NCBI GenBank assembly: GCA_020725465.1
Contig: DYEY01000068.1
Coordinates: forward strand, 62,001 to 126,000
Length of the DNA stretch: 64,000 bases
Source of the DNA: Dethiobacter sp.
GTDB lineage: Bacteria; Bacillota; Dethiobacteria; Dethiobacterales; Dethiobacteraceae
Direction of reading: 5' to 3'
Shown: positions 1 to 8,887 of the stretch, piece after piece
Layout of the letters: the number at the start of each line of letters is the position of its first letter
Numbering within the stretch: position 1 is the stretch's first letter
Made by a program: the position numbers and the translations under genes
Notes under the pieces: model-generated
What the model was told of the DNA's origin: nothing
The model's input: only the letters and a program-made list of their open reading frames with translations
The model's database searches: none

Positions 1-77
1 TCTCGTAGTCTTATTTTGTGTTACCCATTTGCTGGTTGAATGTTTTCAGGGTAGGGGTAGATTATATAACTTTCGAT

Positions 78-102
78 AAAAAAGCAGGCTCTGCGGGCCT
101 GC
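78..102 (-). terminator. Terminator after the CoA-transferase gene
   Basis: Read on the minus strand, GCAGGC and GCCTGC arms enclose a 7-nt loop and are followed by a T run, 15 nt past the stop of the gene ending at 117. Nothing else is seen in positions 1-116. Confidence 0.8.
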
Positions 103-116
103 CCAACTATCTATTA

Positions 117-1244
117 CTATTTTTCCAGCTCAGCTATTTCCTCTTCCGTATACCCGGCGGCCAGCAACAGTTCTCTGGTATGTTCGCCCAGACCGGGAGC
201 CGGAGCGTGCCTCATCGGACGTCTTCCCGATATTTTAAGCGGAAAAGCCTGCCTCCCTCCTTCTACCAACCCGCGTGCCCTAACCTGGGGGTGTTCAGTC
301 ATTTCCTGCAGGGAGAGCACCGGTTCGCAGCAGGCATCAAATTCGGCAAAGACTTTTTCCCAGCTGGCACGCGTTGCAGCGGCAAATATTTCTCTGCATT
401 CCTTTTTTAAAGATTCCTGGTCGTGCTGGTACTGCCTGTCTATCAGGTCCTTCCTGCCCACAGCCAGGCAAAACTGCGCCCAAAACTTGGGTTCCAGGGC
501 GCCAAGGGACATATATTCCCCATCGGCGGTGCGGTAGACATTGTAACAAGCCAGCCCACCGTTCAGCATAGCCTGGCCTCTGCCGGTGCGGTTACCCGCA
601 AACAGGTCCGCCAGCGGCATGGGCAGCCAGGCTACCAGACCGTCCAGCATGGAGGCGTCTATGTAGCAGCCCTCTCCGCTCCGGGCCCGGGCATATAAAG
701 CTGCCAGGATACCGGTCAGGGCCATGAGCGACCCGCCGCCTACATCACCGATCTGGACGCCGGCAAACACCGGTTCCCGGCCCTCCTGCCCGCTGATACC
801 CAGGATGCCCGCTGTGGCAATATAATTGATGTCATGTCCCGCCCGCAGCCGGAACGGACCGTCCTGCCCGTAACCCGTTATTGAACAGTAAACAATGCCC
901 GGGTTGACCTTTTTTACATCTTCATAGCCAAGCCCCAGGGCAGCCATCACTCCCGGCCGAAAGCCTTCCACCACCACGGCGGCACCGGCTGCCAGCCTCA
1001 GGAAAGCCTCCGCGCCTCCCTGTTTTTTAAGATTTAAAACTATACTTTTTTTGCCGCGGTTAAGGTTTTGAAAATACAGGCTGTATTCCCCAAGCCCCGG
1101 CCCCATGGCGCGCATATAATCGCCTTCTCCCGGGCTCTCCACCTTTATAACCTCCGCACCCATATCCGCCAAAAGCAGGGTGCAGAAAGGTCCGGGGTAA
1201 AGGCGGGTAAGGTCCAGTACACGGACTCCCGCAAGCAGATCCAT
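117..1244 (-). CDS. CaiB/BaiF family CoA-transferase, 2-methylacyl-CoA racemase-like
   Basis: Family III CoA-transferase fold. Three motifs point to the racemase branch rather than to carnitine or formyl-CoA transferases: GHDINY near residue 120, GDVGGG near 150 and GALEPKF near 230. They carry the His, Asp and Glu that act in alpha-methylacyl-CoA racemase, which interconverts 2R- and 2S-methylacyl-CoA. The frame stays open to 1313, but the ATG there has no ribosome site, while the ATG at 1244 follows GGAGGGGGACAGGG. That gives 375 aa, normal for the family. It stands alone and diverges from the next gene. Substrate is inferred from motifs only. Confidence 0.85.
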   Translation of the reverse strand: MDLLAGVRVLDLTRLYPGPFCTLLLADMGAEVIKVESPGEGDYMRAMGPGLGEYSLYFQNLNRGKKSIVLNLKKQGGAEAFLRLAAGAAVVVEGFRPGVMAALGLGYEDVKKVNPGIVYCSITGYGQDGPFRLRAGHDINYIATAGILGISGQEGREPVFAGVQIGDVGGGSLMALTGILAALYARARSGEGCYIDASMLDGLVAWLPMPLADLFAGNRTGRGQAMLNGGLACYNVYRTADGEYMSLGALEPKFWAQFCLAVGRKDLIDRQYQHDQESLKKECREIFAAATRASWEKVFAEFDACCEPVLSLQEMTEHPQVRARGLVEGGRQAFPLKISGRRPMRHAPAPGLGEHTRELLLAAGYTEEEIAELEK

Positions 1245-1424
1245 TTCCCTGTCCCCCTCCGCATTTTTGGCAATGTATTCGCCCCTGTCCACAGGTTTAC
1301 CTGCCTGCGACATATGCCAAAATGCCCACGATACATATTTTTTACTTAAAATAATAAGCTCCCGGTTGCAGGAATTTTCCCTGCTTTGGTGAATATGACT
1401 GTACCAGACCCAGGGGGTGGCGGT

Positions 1425-1754
1425 ATGGCTATTATTGATTTGTCCATCGTACCCATCGGCACCGCTTCAACCGGAGTCAGCGCCTACGTGGCCGCAGTCC
1501 ATAAGGTGTTGGCCGGGGAACCCGGTATCAGGTATACCCTGACACCGATGTCCACCATTATCGAGGGGGATCTTGACAGGATCCTGGCTGTGGTAAGAAA
1601 ACTGCATGAGGTGCCTTTCCAGATGGGAGCGCTCCGGGTTTACACCACGCTGAAAATCGATGACCGTCGGGACCGGCCTGCCACCCTAGAATCCAAAACA
1701 GCTTCGGTGGAGGAGAAACTTTCCCGACGGCCGGAGGAAGGTGTAAGAGAATGA
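1425..1754 (+). CDS. MTH1187/YkoF-type thiamine-binding family protein
   Basis: Small (109 aa) ferredoxin-like-fold protein of the MTH1187 (formerly DUF77) family. It starts with the characteristic strand MAIIDLSIVPIG and has the later motif TPMSTIIEGDLD. Family members bind thiamine or related ligands as oligomers; the role here is not proven. The ATG at 1425 is preceded by AGGGGGTGG and fits the family start better than an ATG 39 nt upstream. The last 30 residues are charged and probably disordered. The stop overlaps the start of the next gene (ATGA), so the two are translationally coupled. Confidence 0.85.
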   Translation: MAIIDLSIVPIGTASTGVSAYVAAVHKVLAGEPGIRYTLTPMSTIIEGDLDRILAVVRKLHEVPFQMGALRVYTTLKIDDRRDRPATLESKTASVEEKLSRRPEEGVRE

Positions 1755-2287
1755 AGCCGTGGACCGTTATGCTGCTGCTGGCTTTCTTTTATCTGGTGGG
1801 CGCTGCCGGTTGTACCACTCCGGTAAAACCCACCGAACCGGTAAAAAAAAATCCCGCGCCCCCGGTAAAGGATGAAACCCTGGTGGAGCTCTATTTCGGT
1901 ACTCCCGGGGCATACCTACGCTCTGAACAGCGTTCTTTGCCCGGTGCTTTTCTGAAAAGCACTGTTCCTTACCAGGCGGAGGCACTGATAAAAGAATTGC
2001 TTAAAGGCAGCATGGCACAGGGGGATACGGTGGAGGTGCTTCCCAACGGGGTGCGCCTGCTTAAGATTGAGTACGTTAAGGAGCAGAAGTCGCTGGTGGT
2101 CACTTTCTCCGCCGAGTTCGCCAACGCCCAGGGCTCAGCGGGCGAGCTGCTGGCAGTTTATTCGGTGGTTAACACCCTGGTGCAGCTGGACGGGGTGGAT
2201 AAGGTGAGCCTCCGTATCGAGGGCGGGGAGATGGGACACATGGATATGCTGGACGACCTGACCTTCAACCGGGAACTGGTACAATAA
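1751..2287 (+). CDS. GerMN-domain lipoprotein
   Basis: 178 aa. Residues 1-21 form a lipoprotein signal ending in the lipobox VGAAGC, followed by a Pro/Lys-rich linker to about residue 38. The rest is one GerMN (spore germination/sporulation) domain with its signatures: LYFGTPGAYLRSEQR, ALIKELLKGS, LPNGVRLL and the late VYSVVNTLVQLDGVDKV. In Bacillus GerM helps spore assembly, but single-domain lipoproteins like this one also occur outside sporulation. GGAGGAAGGTG precedes the start, which overlaps the upstream gene by 4 nt. Confidence 0.9.
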   Translation: MKPWTVMLLLAFFYLVGAAGCTTPVKPTEPVKKNPAPPVKDETLVELYFGTPGAYLRSEQRSLPGAFLKSTVPYQAEALIKELLKGSMAQGDTVEVLPNGVRLLKIEYVKEQKSLVVTFSAEFANAQGSAGELLAVYSVVNTLVQLDGVDKVSLRIEGGEMGHMDMLDDLTFNRELVQ

Positions 2288-2320
2288 AAAGACGGGTACC
2301 CTCACGGGTGCCCGTCTTTA
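2288..2320. terminator. Bidirectional terminator between convergent genes
   Basis: Ten-bp stem (GACGGGTACC with GGTGCCCGTC, one G-U pair) and a 6-nt loop, with A residues on the left and TTTATTTTT on the right. It serves the GerMN gene and can serve the fumarate reductase operon ending at 2330. Confidence 0.85.
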
Positions 2321-2329
2321 TTTTTCTCG

Positions 2330-3940
2330 TTATTCAACACGATGGGTGTAACGCGGCAGCAGCATGGGCGAGACGCGGCCGCCGGTATCAACGCCGGCCG
2401 CCTCCATTTCTTTGTGGTAGGCGTCAACATGGTTCAGGCTGAGTTTCTTCACCTTTATGTCTTTGGCGCGGGCGCCGGCGTGCCTGCCGGCCCGGCGGCC
2501 AAACACCACAATATCCAGCAGCGAGTTGCCCATAAGGCGGTTGCCGCCGTGGATACCTCCGGCTGCTTCTCCGGCCACGTAAAGGTTCTCTACCGCCGTC
2601 ATGCCGTTTTCATCGATAAGCAGTCCGCCGTTCTGGTAGTGGAGACAGGGGTAGATCAGCATGGGTTCCCTGACTATATCCACATTGAAGCGAGCGAACT
2701 GTCGCACCATGGCAGGCAGCTCCTTTTCCACGGTACCGGGTCCGTGAATTATGTCAATCATGGGTGAATCGAGCCACACTCCCACCATGCCGGTGGGAGT
2801 GGTTATACCCTTGCCGCGCTCCTTGATTTCACGGATAATGGCGGCTGAGGCCACGTCCCTTGTCTCCAGGTGGTAGACGAACTGCTCGCCGTCGATGTTG
2901 ACCGGTTCTGCGCCCAAGCCTCGGACTTTCTCGGTAATCAGGAGTCCCAGAATCTGGGGAGGGTAGGCAGCGCCGGTGGGATGGTACTGGATAGTGTGCA
3001 TAAAGGCCATCTTTGCGCCGGCACGGTACCCGATCACCAGGGCGTCGCCGGTGGCGCCATAATGGTTGGTGGTGGGGAAACCCTGGTAATGCAGGCGCCC
3101 GGAGCCGCCGGTGGCCAGGATAACGGTTTTGGCCCGGGCCACTTCATATTCCCCGGTTTCCATGTTGTAGAGGACAGCGCCGCCAGCCTTGCCGTCGGAA
3201 TCCAGCAGAAGCTCCACCACAGCACAGAACTCGATAACACGTATACCACGGTTACGTACTTCGTCCCGCAGGGTACGCATGATTTCAGCGCCGCTGTAGT
3301 CACGGGCCGAGTGCATCCGCTTACGGGAGGTACCGCCGCCATGGATGCTCTTCATGGTGCCGTCGGGGAACTTGTCGAACATGACACCCAGGTCTTCCAG
3401 CCACTTTAGGGCAATGGGGGCATCGTTGGTAAGGGCGCGGGCCAGCTCAGGCACATTCTCAAAACGGCCGCCGCCCATCACATCCAGGTAGTGGATGGCC
3501 GGAGAGTCGTTTTCTTTGTCGGCAGCCTGAATGCCGCCCTGGGCCATGACGGTGTTGGCGTCGCCAAAGCGCAGCTTGGTCACCATCAGTACATCGGCGC
3601 CCTGCTCCTGGGCCAGCAGTGCCGCGGAAGCACCGGCGCCGCCGCCTCCCACCACCAGGACGTCTACGTCGTAAGCTATTTTTTCCAGGTCAAATTTCAG
3701 TCCTTCGATCAGGCTGCGGGCCTCAATCAGGTCAGCCAGCTCATGAGGTATTTTGTCACCCCTGTTGACGCCGAAAGTAAGCTTGCGCATGCTGGCTTCT
3801 ATAAAGTCGGGGTGAAATTTGCTTAATACTTCATCCCGTTCGTCCATGGTCATGCGCCGGAAATTTCCTTTTTTCACCCGGTCGGCACGCGTTGCCTCTA
3901 CTTTTTTAATCAGCTCCCGCAGTTGCGGAGTATATGACAT
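2330..3940 (-). CDS. Fumarate reductase/succinate dehydrogenase flavoprotein subunit
   Basis: 536 aa FAD-dependent subunit interconverting fumarate and succinate. FAD site VVGGGGAGASAALLAQEQ lies near residue 100. The catalytic set of the family is complete: HPTG, the Arg of ETRD, the His of CLHYQNGG and the Arg of HGGNRLMGNS. The residue that bonds FAD covalently in E. coli FrdA (His in SHTVAAEGG) is Asn here (ANTVMAQGG), so FAD should be bound non-covalently. The ATG at 3940 follows AAGGAGGG; the longer frame to 3961 does not. It lies 30 bp after the iron-sulfur subunit gene. No anchor subunit is nearby. Confidence 0.9.
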   Translation of the reverse strand: MSYTPQLRELIKKVEATRADRVKKGNFRRMTMDERDEVLSKFHPDFIEASMRKLTFGVNRGDKIPHELADLIEARSLIEGLKFDLEKIAYDVDVLVVGGGGAGASAALLAQEQGADVLMVTKLRFGDANTVMAQGGIQAADKENDSPAIHYLDVMGGGRFENVPELARALTNDAPIALKWLEDLGVMFDKFPDGTMKSIHGGGTSRKRMHSARDYSGAEIMRTLRDEVRNRGIRVIEFCAVVELLLDSDGKAGGAVLYNMETGEYEVARAKTVILATGGSGRLHYQGFPTTNHYGATGDALVIGYRAGAKMAFMHTIQYHPTGAAYPPQILGLLITEKVRGLGAEPVNIDGEQFVYHLETRDVASAAIIREIKERGKGITTPTGMVGVWLDSPMIDIIHGPGTVEKELPAMVRQFARFNVDIVREPMLIYPCLHYQNGGLLIDENGMTAVENLYVAGEAAGGIHGGNRLMGNSLLDIVVFGRRAGRHAGARAKDIKVKKLSLNHVDAYHKEMEAAGVDTGGRVSPMLLPRYTHRVE

Positions 3941-3970
3941 ACCGTTCTCCCTCCTTGTCATCCCTGACTG

Positions 3971-4648
3971 TTATTCTTCGATATCCCGCTCGGCATAACG
4001 TTTTCTCAGATCCTCTTTGGAAGCTGTCATCAGCTCCTCCAGTTCGGCGTCATATTTCCCCGCCAGAATTTCCTCCACTCTTTTCTGGAGATGGGCGGCG
4101 GGTTTGGCGATATGACGGCTGTAGAGGCGGCGGGCAAGAATCCCAACGTTGTAATGGACTATCTGGGCCGGGCAGCGGGAAGCGCACAGTCCACACATCA
4201 CACAGTCAAAGGACTCATCAGCGCACTTGTCGATCTGGCCGCGCTGGGCATAGCCGATATACTGCATAACCTTCAGGTCCTGCGGGCACACCTTGGTGCA
4301 GGCGTTGCAGCCGATACAGCGGTATATTTCCGGGTAAAAGCGGGCGATTTGCTCGGCATTGGCCTTTAGTTCCTGGATATTGTACTCCTTCTTTTGCGCC
4401 GGGAAGAATGGGATCTGAGTCAGGTACATCTCCGGCTCCACCTTGGTTTGGCAGGCCAGGCCCACTTTCAGCTCATAGTCGCCAGCGATACGGTAAACGG
4501 TGGAGCAGGCGCCGCAGAAGCCGGCCCGGCAGCCGCAGCCCCGCACCAGCTGGTATCCGGCGAATTCAATGGCGTTCATGATAGTCAGCGAATCGGGTAC
4601 CACGTACTTCTTGCCCATGATATAGATGTTTATCATATTAACAGACAC
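3971..4648 (-). CDS. Fumarate reductase/succinate dehydrogenase iron-sulfur subunit
   Basis: 225 aa. The N-terminal plant-type ferredoxin domain has CGCRAGFCGAC plus a later Cys in GLACQTK for a [2Fe-2S] cluster. Two ferredoxin-like motifs follow, CIGCNACTKVCP and CVMCGLCASRCP, each able to hold [4Fe-4S]. This differs from the classical SdhB pattern ([2Fe-2S], [3Fe-4S], [4Fe-4S]) and fits soluble or quinone-independent enzymes. The GTG at 4648 is the best start, with AAAGGGGGAACAG upstream; an ATG 12 nt further in is also possible. It is the first gene of a two-gene operon. Confidence 0.88.
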   Translation of the reverse strand: MSVNMINIYIMGKKYVVPDSLTIMNAIEFAGYQLVRGCGCRAGFCGACSTVYRIAGDYELKVGLACQTKVEPEMYLTQIPFFPAQKKEYNIQELKANAEQIARFYPEIYRCIGCNACTKVCPQDLKVMQYIGYAQRGQIDKCADESFDCVMCGLCASRCPAQIVHYNVGILARRLYSRHIAKPAAHLQKRVEEILAGKYDAELEELMTASKEDLRKRYAERDIEE

Positions 4649-4710
4649 AATTCTGTTCCCCCTTTGTGTAGGCATCCGGCTTTTTTAAAGCCAATGCTTC
4701 CGGCTGTTTA

Positions 4711-4774
4711 TAAAAAGCAAGCCGGCCGCGGCCGGCTGCGCCTGCCGGCGCCCTGAGAGCTCCGGGGCGCCGGC
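4711..4774 (-). terminator. Double stem-loop after malic enzyme
   Basis: Two strong hairpins fill the space after the malic enzyme stop: GCCGGCGCCC/GGGCGCCGGC at 4744-4774, then an 18-nt GC-only palindrome at 4720-4737. Minus-strand TTGCTTTTTAT follows the second, making it an intrinsic terminator. Confidence 0.75.
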
Positions 4775-4802
4775 GACACAGAATTTAAATACGGATCCGC
4801 TT

Positions 4803-6146
4803 TTACTCGGCGGGCGGCGGGACGATAAAGCCCTGATCCATCAGCGTCTGGGCGATATTGCGGCTGCGGTAGATTTCCGCTTCCGCTTTGGCCCGCAGTT
4901 CTTCCCTTGTCAGCACTTTCCGCGCGATACCCAGCTCAATGGCTTTCAGTCCCACTTCCACCGCCTGCCGGATAAATACTTCCACGTTGGCCATGTTGGG
5001 CAGGATGTTTTCCGGGTCTATTTTGCCGTCGATCACGCCCAGGTCAGCGATGGTGTTAGCGGCGGTAATGCACATTTCATCGGTAATGGTCTTGGCCTGG
5101 ACATCCAGCACACCACGGAAGATGCCGGGGAAGCAAACAGAATTGTTTACCTGGTTGGGGAAATCGGAACGGCCGGTGGCCACGATGACGGCGCCCGCTT
5201 CCTTGGCATCCCATGGCCACATTTCCGGGATGGGGTTGGCGCACAGGAAAGCGATGGGGTCCTTGGCCATGCCCTTGATCCACTCTTTACTGATCACATC
5301 CGGGCCGGGCTTGGAGAGAGCGATAACCACGTCACAGCCCTTCATCGCTTCGGCGATGCCGCCGGTGCGGCCTTCAGCGTTGGTCTTCATGGCCAGGTCC
5401 AGCTTTTCCTTGTATTCCGCCTTCAGTTCATCGGCGCGGCCTTTGTGCAGCAGACCTTTGCTGTCGCAGATAAACATCTTGCCGGGGTCAGCTCCGGCGA
5501 ATATTACCAGGTTGGCAAAGCAGACATTGGCGGCGCCGGCGCCAATGAGGGCAATTTTAACATCACTCAGGTTCTTGCCGACATAGCGCAGCGCGTTTAT
5601 CAGGCCGGCCAGGGTGACGGTGGCCGTGCCCTGCTGATCATCGTGCCAGACCGGGATATGACACTCCTCGCGCAGGCGCTCCAGTACGTAGAAACATTTG
5701 GGGTTGGCGATGTCCTCCAGGTTGATACCGCCGAAAGAGGGCTGTAGCATCTTGACAAACTCGATGAGTTTGTCGGGGTCCTTGGTGTCGACACAGATGG
5801 GGAAACCGTCCACACCGCCAAGATATTTAAAAAGCAGCGCCTTGCCTTCCATAACCGGCATGGAAGCCTCAGGTCCTATGTCACCAAGGCCCAACACCCG
5901 GGTGCCGTCAGAGACTACCGCTACAAAGTTAGACTTGTTGGTGTGCTCGTAAACAAGATCCTTATTGGCGTGAATGGCCCGGCAGGGCTCGGCGACGCCG
6001 GGGCTGTACCAGATGGCAAAATCTTTAAAGTCGCGGATGCTGCAGCGGATTCCCACATCAATTTTACCGCGGTAGAAGGGATGGAGGCGCAATGCATCCT
6101 GGGCAGGCTTCTTGGCCTTTGCCAATAGTTCTTCCTTAGAAATCAT
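4803..6146 (-). CDS. NAD(P)-dependent malic enzyme
   Basis: 447 aa. Oxidative decarboxylation of malate to pyruvate. N-terminal malic domain with YSPGVAEPC, VSDGTRVLGLGDIGPEASMP and the EDI/DD metal-binding acidic residues, then a Rossmann domain with IALIGAGAANVC near residue 200. Length matches short bacterial malic enzymes without a phosphotransacetylase extension. GAGGAG lies 7 nt before the ATG. Genes on either side (fumarase, fumarate reductase) act on the same C4 acids, so the block links pyruvate, malate, fumarate and succinate. Cofactor preference cannot be read safely. Confidence 0.93.
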   Translation of the reverse strand: MISKEELLAKAKKPAQDALRLHPFYRGKIDVGIRCSIRDFKDFAIWYSPGVAEPCRAIHANKDLVYEHTNKSNFVAVVSDGTRVLGLGDIGPEASMPVMEGKALLFKYLGGVDGFPICVDTKDPDKLIEFVKMLQPSFGGINLEDIANPKCFYVLERLREECHIPVWHDDQQGTATVTLAGLINALRYVGKNLSDVKIALIGAGAANVCFANLVIFAGADPGKMFICDSKGLLHKGRADELKAEYKEKLDLAMKTNAEGRTGGIAEAMKGCDVVIALSKPGPDVISKEWIKGMAKDPIAFLCANPIPEMWPWDAKEAGAVIVATGRSDFPNQVNNSVCFPGIFRGVLDVQAKTITDEMCITAANTIADLGVIDGKIDPENILPNMANVEVFIRQAVEVGLKAIELGIARKVLTREELRAKAEAEIYRSRNIAQTLMDQGFIVPPPAE

Positions 6147-6173
6147 TTACTTCACTCCTCTTTTATTTATAAA

Positions 6174-6731
6174 CTAGTCCTTAATTTCGTACTGCTTGCG
6201 GCCTTCCTCGTAAATGTCATTGCCGTAAGCATCGTTAATAACAGTGGCAGGGAAATCCTCAACTTCCAGCCGGTAAATCGCCTCGGCGCCCAGCTCGGGA
6301 TAAGCCACCACTTCCGCCTTCTTGATCGTCTTGGCCAGCAGCGCGGCGGCACCGCCGGTGGCCGCCAGGTAAACACCCTTGTATTTGACCAAGGCGTCCT
6401 TGACTGGTTGGTTTCGGCTGCCTTTGCCGATGCAGGCCTTCAGCCCCTTCTCCAGGAGCTGCGGAGTATAAGCGTCCATGCGGCCGCTGGTGGTGGGCCC
6501 GGCGGAACCGATAACCGCTCCCGGCTTGGCGGGAGAGGGGCCGACGTAATAAATCATCTGACCGGTGAGGTCCACCGGCAGGGGTTGACCGGCCTCAATC
6601 AGTTCAACCAGCTTGGCATGGGCGGCATCTCGCCCGGTGTAAATAACGCCGCTGATAAGTACGGTATCGCCTGCTTTAAGCTGCATAACGTCATCATCGC
6701 TAAGCGGAGCAGAAATCTTTTTAAAAGCCAT
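6174..6731 (-). CDS. Class I fumarase, beta (C-terminal) subunit
   Basis: 185 aa. Matches the C-terminal half of two-subunit Fe-S hydro-lyases (fumarase and L-tartrate dehydratase beta type). Recognisable blocks are GDTVLISGVIYTGRDAAH, GPTTSGRMDAYTP and KYKGVYLAATGGAAALLA. With the alpha subunit it hydrates fumarate to malate. It is 30 bp downstream of the alpha gene and 27 bp upstream of malic enzyme, so the three probably share a transcript. Fumarase rather than tartrate dehydratase is inferred from neighbours. Confidence 0.92.
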   Translation of the reverse strand: MAFKKISAPLSDDDVMQLKAGDTVLISGVIYTGRDAAHAKLVELIEAGQPLPVDLTGQMIYYVGPSPAKPGAVIGSAGPTTSGRMDAYTPQLLEKGLKACIGKGSRNQPVKDALVKYKGVYLAATGGAAALLAKTIKKAEVVAYPELGAEAIYRLEVEDFPATVINDAYGNDIYEEGRKQYEIKD

Positions 6732-6761
6732 CTATACTGACCTCCTTTCTCTTCTCCCGTA

Positions 6762-7604
6762 TTAGAGCACGCGCTCTTTATGCCGGGCGGCGTGGCAGTT
6801 AATGTTTACCGCAGCCGGCATGCTGGCAATGTGGGCGGGGAAAGTCTCAATCGCCACGGACAGGGCGGTGGTCCTGCCGCCATACCCCTGGGGCCCGATA
6901 CCGAGTTTATTTACCTTTTCCAGGATTTCTTTTTCCATTTCAGCATAGAACGGGTCGGGGTTGGGCTGGTTTAATTCGCGCAGGAGCGCCTTCTTGGCCA
7001 GGTAAGCCACCTTTTCAAACGTTCCGCCGATGCCAACGCCGATGACAATGGGGGGGCAGGGGTTAGAACCGGCCTTGCTGACGGTATCAACGACAAAGTC
7101 TACCACACCCCTGGCACCGTCAGAGGGGTTGAGCATCTTTACGGCGCTCATGTTCTCGCTGCCCCCACCTTTGGGAGCCACTGTGAGCTTTACTTTGTCT
7201 CCGGGCACAATATCCAGATGTATAATGGCGGGAGTATTATCCTTGGTGTTTACACGTTTAATGGGATCACTGACGATGGACTTACGCAGGTAGCCCTCAC
7301 CGTAACCTTTCCTCACTCCCTCATTAATGGCGTCGTAGAGATTTCCGCCCACCAGCCTGACATCTTGTCCCAGTTCCACGAACACTACGGCGAAGCCGGT
7401 ATCCTGACACATGGGCACCTTCTCATCCCTGGCGATTTCCGCATTGGTAATCAGTTCCTGGAGCACGTTTTTGCCCGTGGGTGAGGGCTCGTTCTCCAGC
7501 GCGCTTTTAAACGCGTTAAGTACGTCTTCCCCTAAGTTGAAGTTGGCGTCCATGCATAATTCGGCTATTGCGCTGGTGATTTCCGACACATTTACTTCAC
7601 GCAT
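6762..7604 (-). CDS. Class I fumarase, alpha (N-terminal, Fe-S) subunit
   Basis: 280 aa. The three cysteines that hold the [4Fe-4S] cluster in this family are visible: VPMCQDTGFAV (about residue 70), SNPCPPIVIGVG (about 180) and NINCHAARH near the C-terminus. GGGSENMS and DTVSKAGSNPCPP are further family blocks. The ATG at 7604 has GGAGGGAG upstream; the frame open to 7712 has no good start and unconserved residues. It is first in the fumarase-malic enzyme operon. An oxygen-labile cluster suits an anaerobe. Confidence 0.93.
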   Translation of the reverse strand: MREVNVSEITSAIAELCMDANFNLGEDVLNAFKSALENEPSPTGKNVLQELITNAEIARDEKVPMCQDTGFAVVFVELGQDVRLVGGNLYDAINEGVRKGYGEGYLRKSIVSDPIKRVNTKDNTPAIIHLDIVPGDKVKLTVAPKGGGSENMSAVKMLNPSDGARGVVDFVVDTVSKAGSNPCPPIVIGVGIGGTFEKVAYLAKKALLRELNQPNPDPFYAEMEKEILEKVNKLGIGPQGYGGRTTALSVAIETFPAHIASMPAAVNINCHAARHKERVL

Positions 7605-7774
7605 CGTTTGTTTCTCCCTCCCTGGTAAATATAATAAAATCCATGGCAAGCCACGCCTGGCCTGGCTACTTAGAACTATATTCTCATCCCCGCCGGAAAA
7701 TCCTGCCCTCATAAAAAAAAAGGCATAAAATTGATTATAAAATTTAAAGTAATTCTAATAATTACACGAGTCAG

Positions 7775-8734
7775 TCATTTGCTACTTTCTTTCACAAGCC
7801 CCACAGTCTCGGGCACCATCAGCCGCCGCTCCTGTCCAAAATAGGTAGTGCCCCAGACACCAAGGATAATCATGGCCGCACCAGCCCCCTGAAACCAGAC
7901 AAAAGCCTCTCCCCGTATCAACACGCCCGCCAGCACCGCCACCACCGTGGTCAGGTTGGCAAAGGTGGCTGTATGTGACGCGGCCAGGCGCGACAACATG
8001 AAGTTGACCAGAAAAAATGCCACCACCGATGACAACACACCCAGGTAAACCACCGCAGGCAGTACACCGGGTTCGGCTAACTGTCGCAGCAGCGCCGCCG
8101 GCCCTCCTCTTCCCAGGCGTCCCCACAGTGCCAGCCCCCCGAAAAGCAAGGCGCCGGTCCACATCATGATATAGGTGATCTCCACCGGAGTATAGCTTAC
8201 AGATGACTTCTTGGACATGATATTATAAAGGGCCGCCGATATCACCGCCCCCAGCAGAAAAAGCGTACCCAGCCGGTTGCCGCCGAACCGGGGGCCTCCC
8301 TGCATCAGCACAATAAACGCCACTCCTGTTACCGAGAGCAGGATACATCCCAGCCGGCGAAGCGACGGAACGGTCCTGAAAAACGGTATCTCCAGCAGCA
8401 CCACCGCCACCGGTATCAGTCCCATCATCAGCCCCGCTTCCGACGCCGTGGTCAGCTTAATCCCGGTAGTCTCAAAAAGGAAATACAACACCGGCTGAAA
8501 AAAGGCCACCACAAGCAGCGGGAGCGGGTTTGCTCTGCGCAAATCAACTTTGATAACCCCCATCAGCCTTAACAGCGTCAGGACAGCAGCCGCCAGCACA
8601 AAGCGAAACCCCAAAAGCTCAACAGGCGCCAGCACCTCCAGCGCATCCTTGGTAAACATGAAAGAGAAACCAAACAGCATTGATACCATAATCCCCGCCA
8701 GGTAGGGCAGGCTTGTACCACGCACAGACATCAC
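7775..8734 (-). CDS. EamA/DMT-family transporter
   Basis: 319 aa, about ten hydrophobic segments in two repeated halves, each resembling an EamA domain (first from GIMVSMLFGFSFMFTKDALE, second from LFLLGAVISAALYNIMSKKS). Members are drug/metabolite or amino-acid exporters; the substrate here cannot be told. The start is a GTG at 8734 or the ATG directly after it, both with a weak site (GCGGAG). It is a single gene divergent from the VapB gene. Confidence 0.85.
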   Translation of the reverse strand: MMSVRGTSLPYLAGIMVSMLFGFSFMFTKDALEVLAPVELLGFRFVLAAAVLTLLRLMGVIKVDLRRANPLPLLVVAFFQPVLYFLFETTGIKLTTASEAGLMMGLIPVAVVLLEIPFFRTVPSLRRLGCILLSVTGVAFIVLMQGGPRFGGNRLGTLFLLGAVISAALYNIMSKKSSVSYTPVEITYIMMWTGALLFGGLALWGRLGRGGPAALLRQLAEPGVLPAVVYLGVLSSVVAFFLVNFMLSRLAASHTATFANLTTVVAVLAGVLIRGEAFVWFQGAGAAMIILGVWGTTYFGQERRLMVPETVGLVKESSK

Positions 8735-8816
8735 TCCGCAATCTTATTGCCAACAAAAGAATTATATCCTATTTGCACTGCCGGCGCCAGATTACTATAT
8801 GATAAGCCTGGAGACA

Positions 8817-8845
8817 TTGACTCCTGCCTGATATCCTGGTAATAT
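8817..8845 (+). promoter_or_regulatory. Sigma-A promoter of vapBC
   Basis: TTGACT, 17-bp spacer, TAATAT, 43 bp before the antitoxin start. A direct repeat of ATATCC (8831 and 8843) overlaps the -10 and could be a VapBC autoregulatory site; that last point is inference. Confidence 0.65.
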
Positions 8846-8887
8846 CCAGTTATACAAGTAATACTGAGTGAGAAAGGAGGGCATAGT

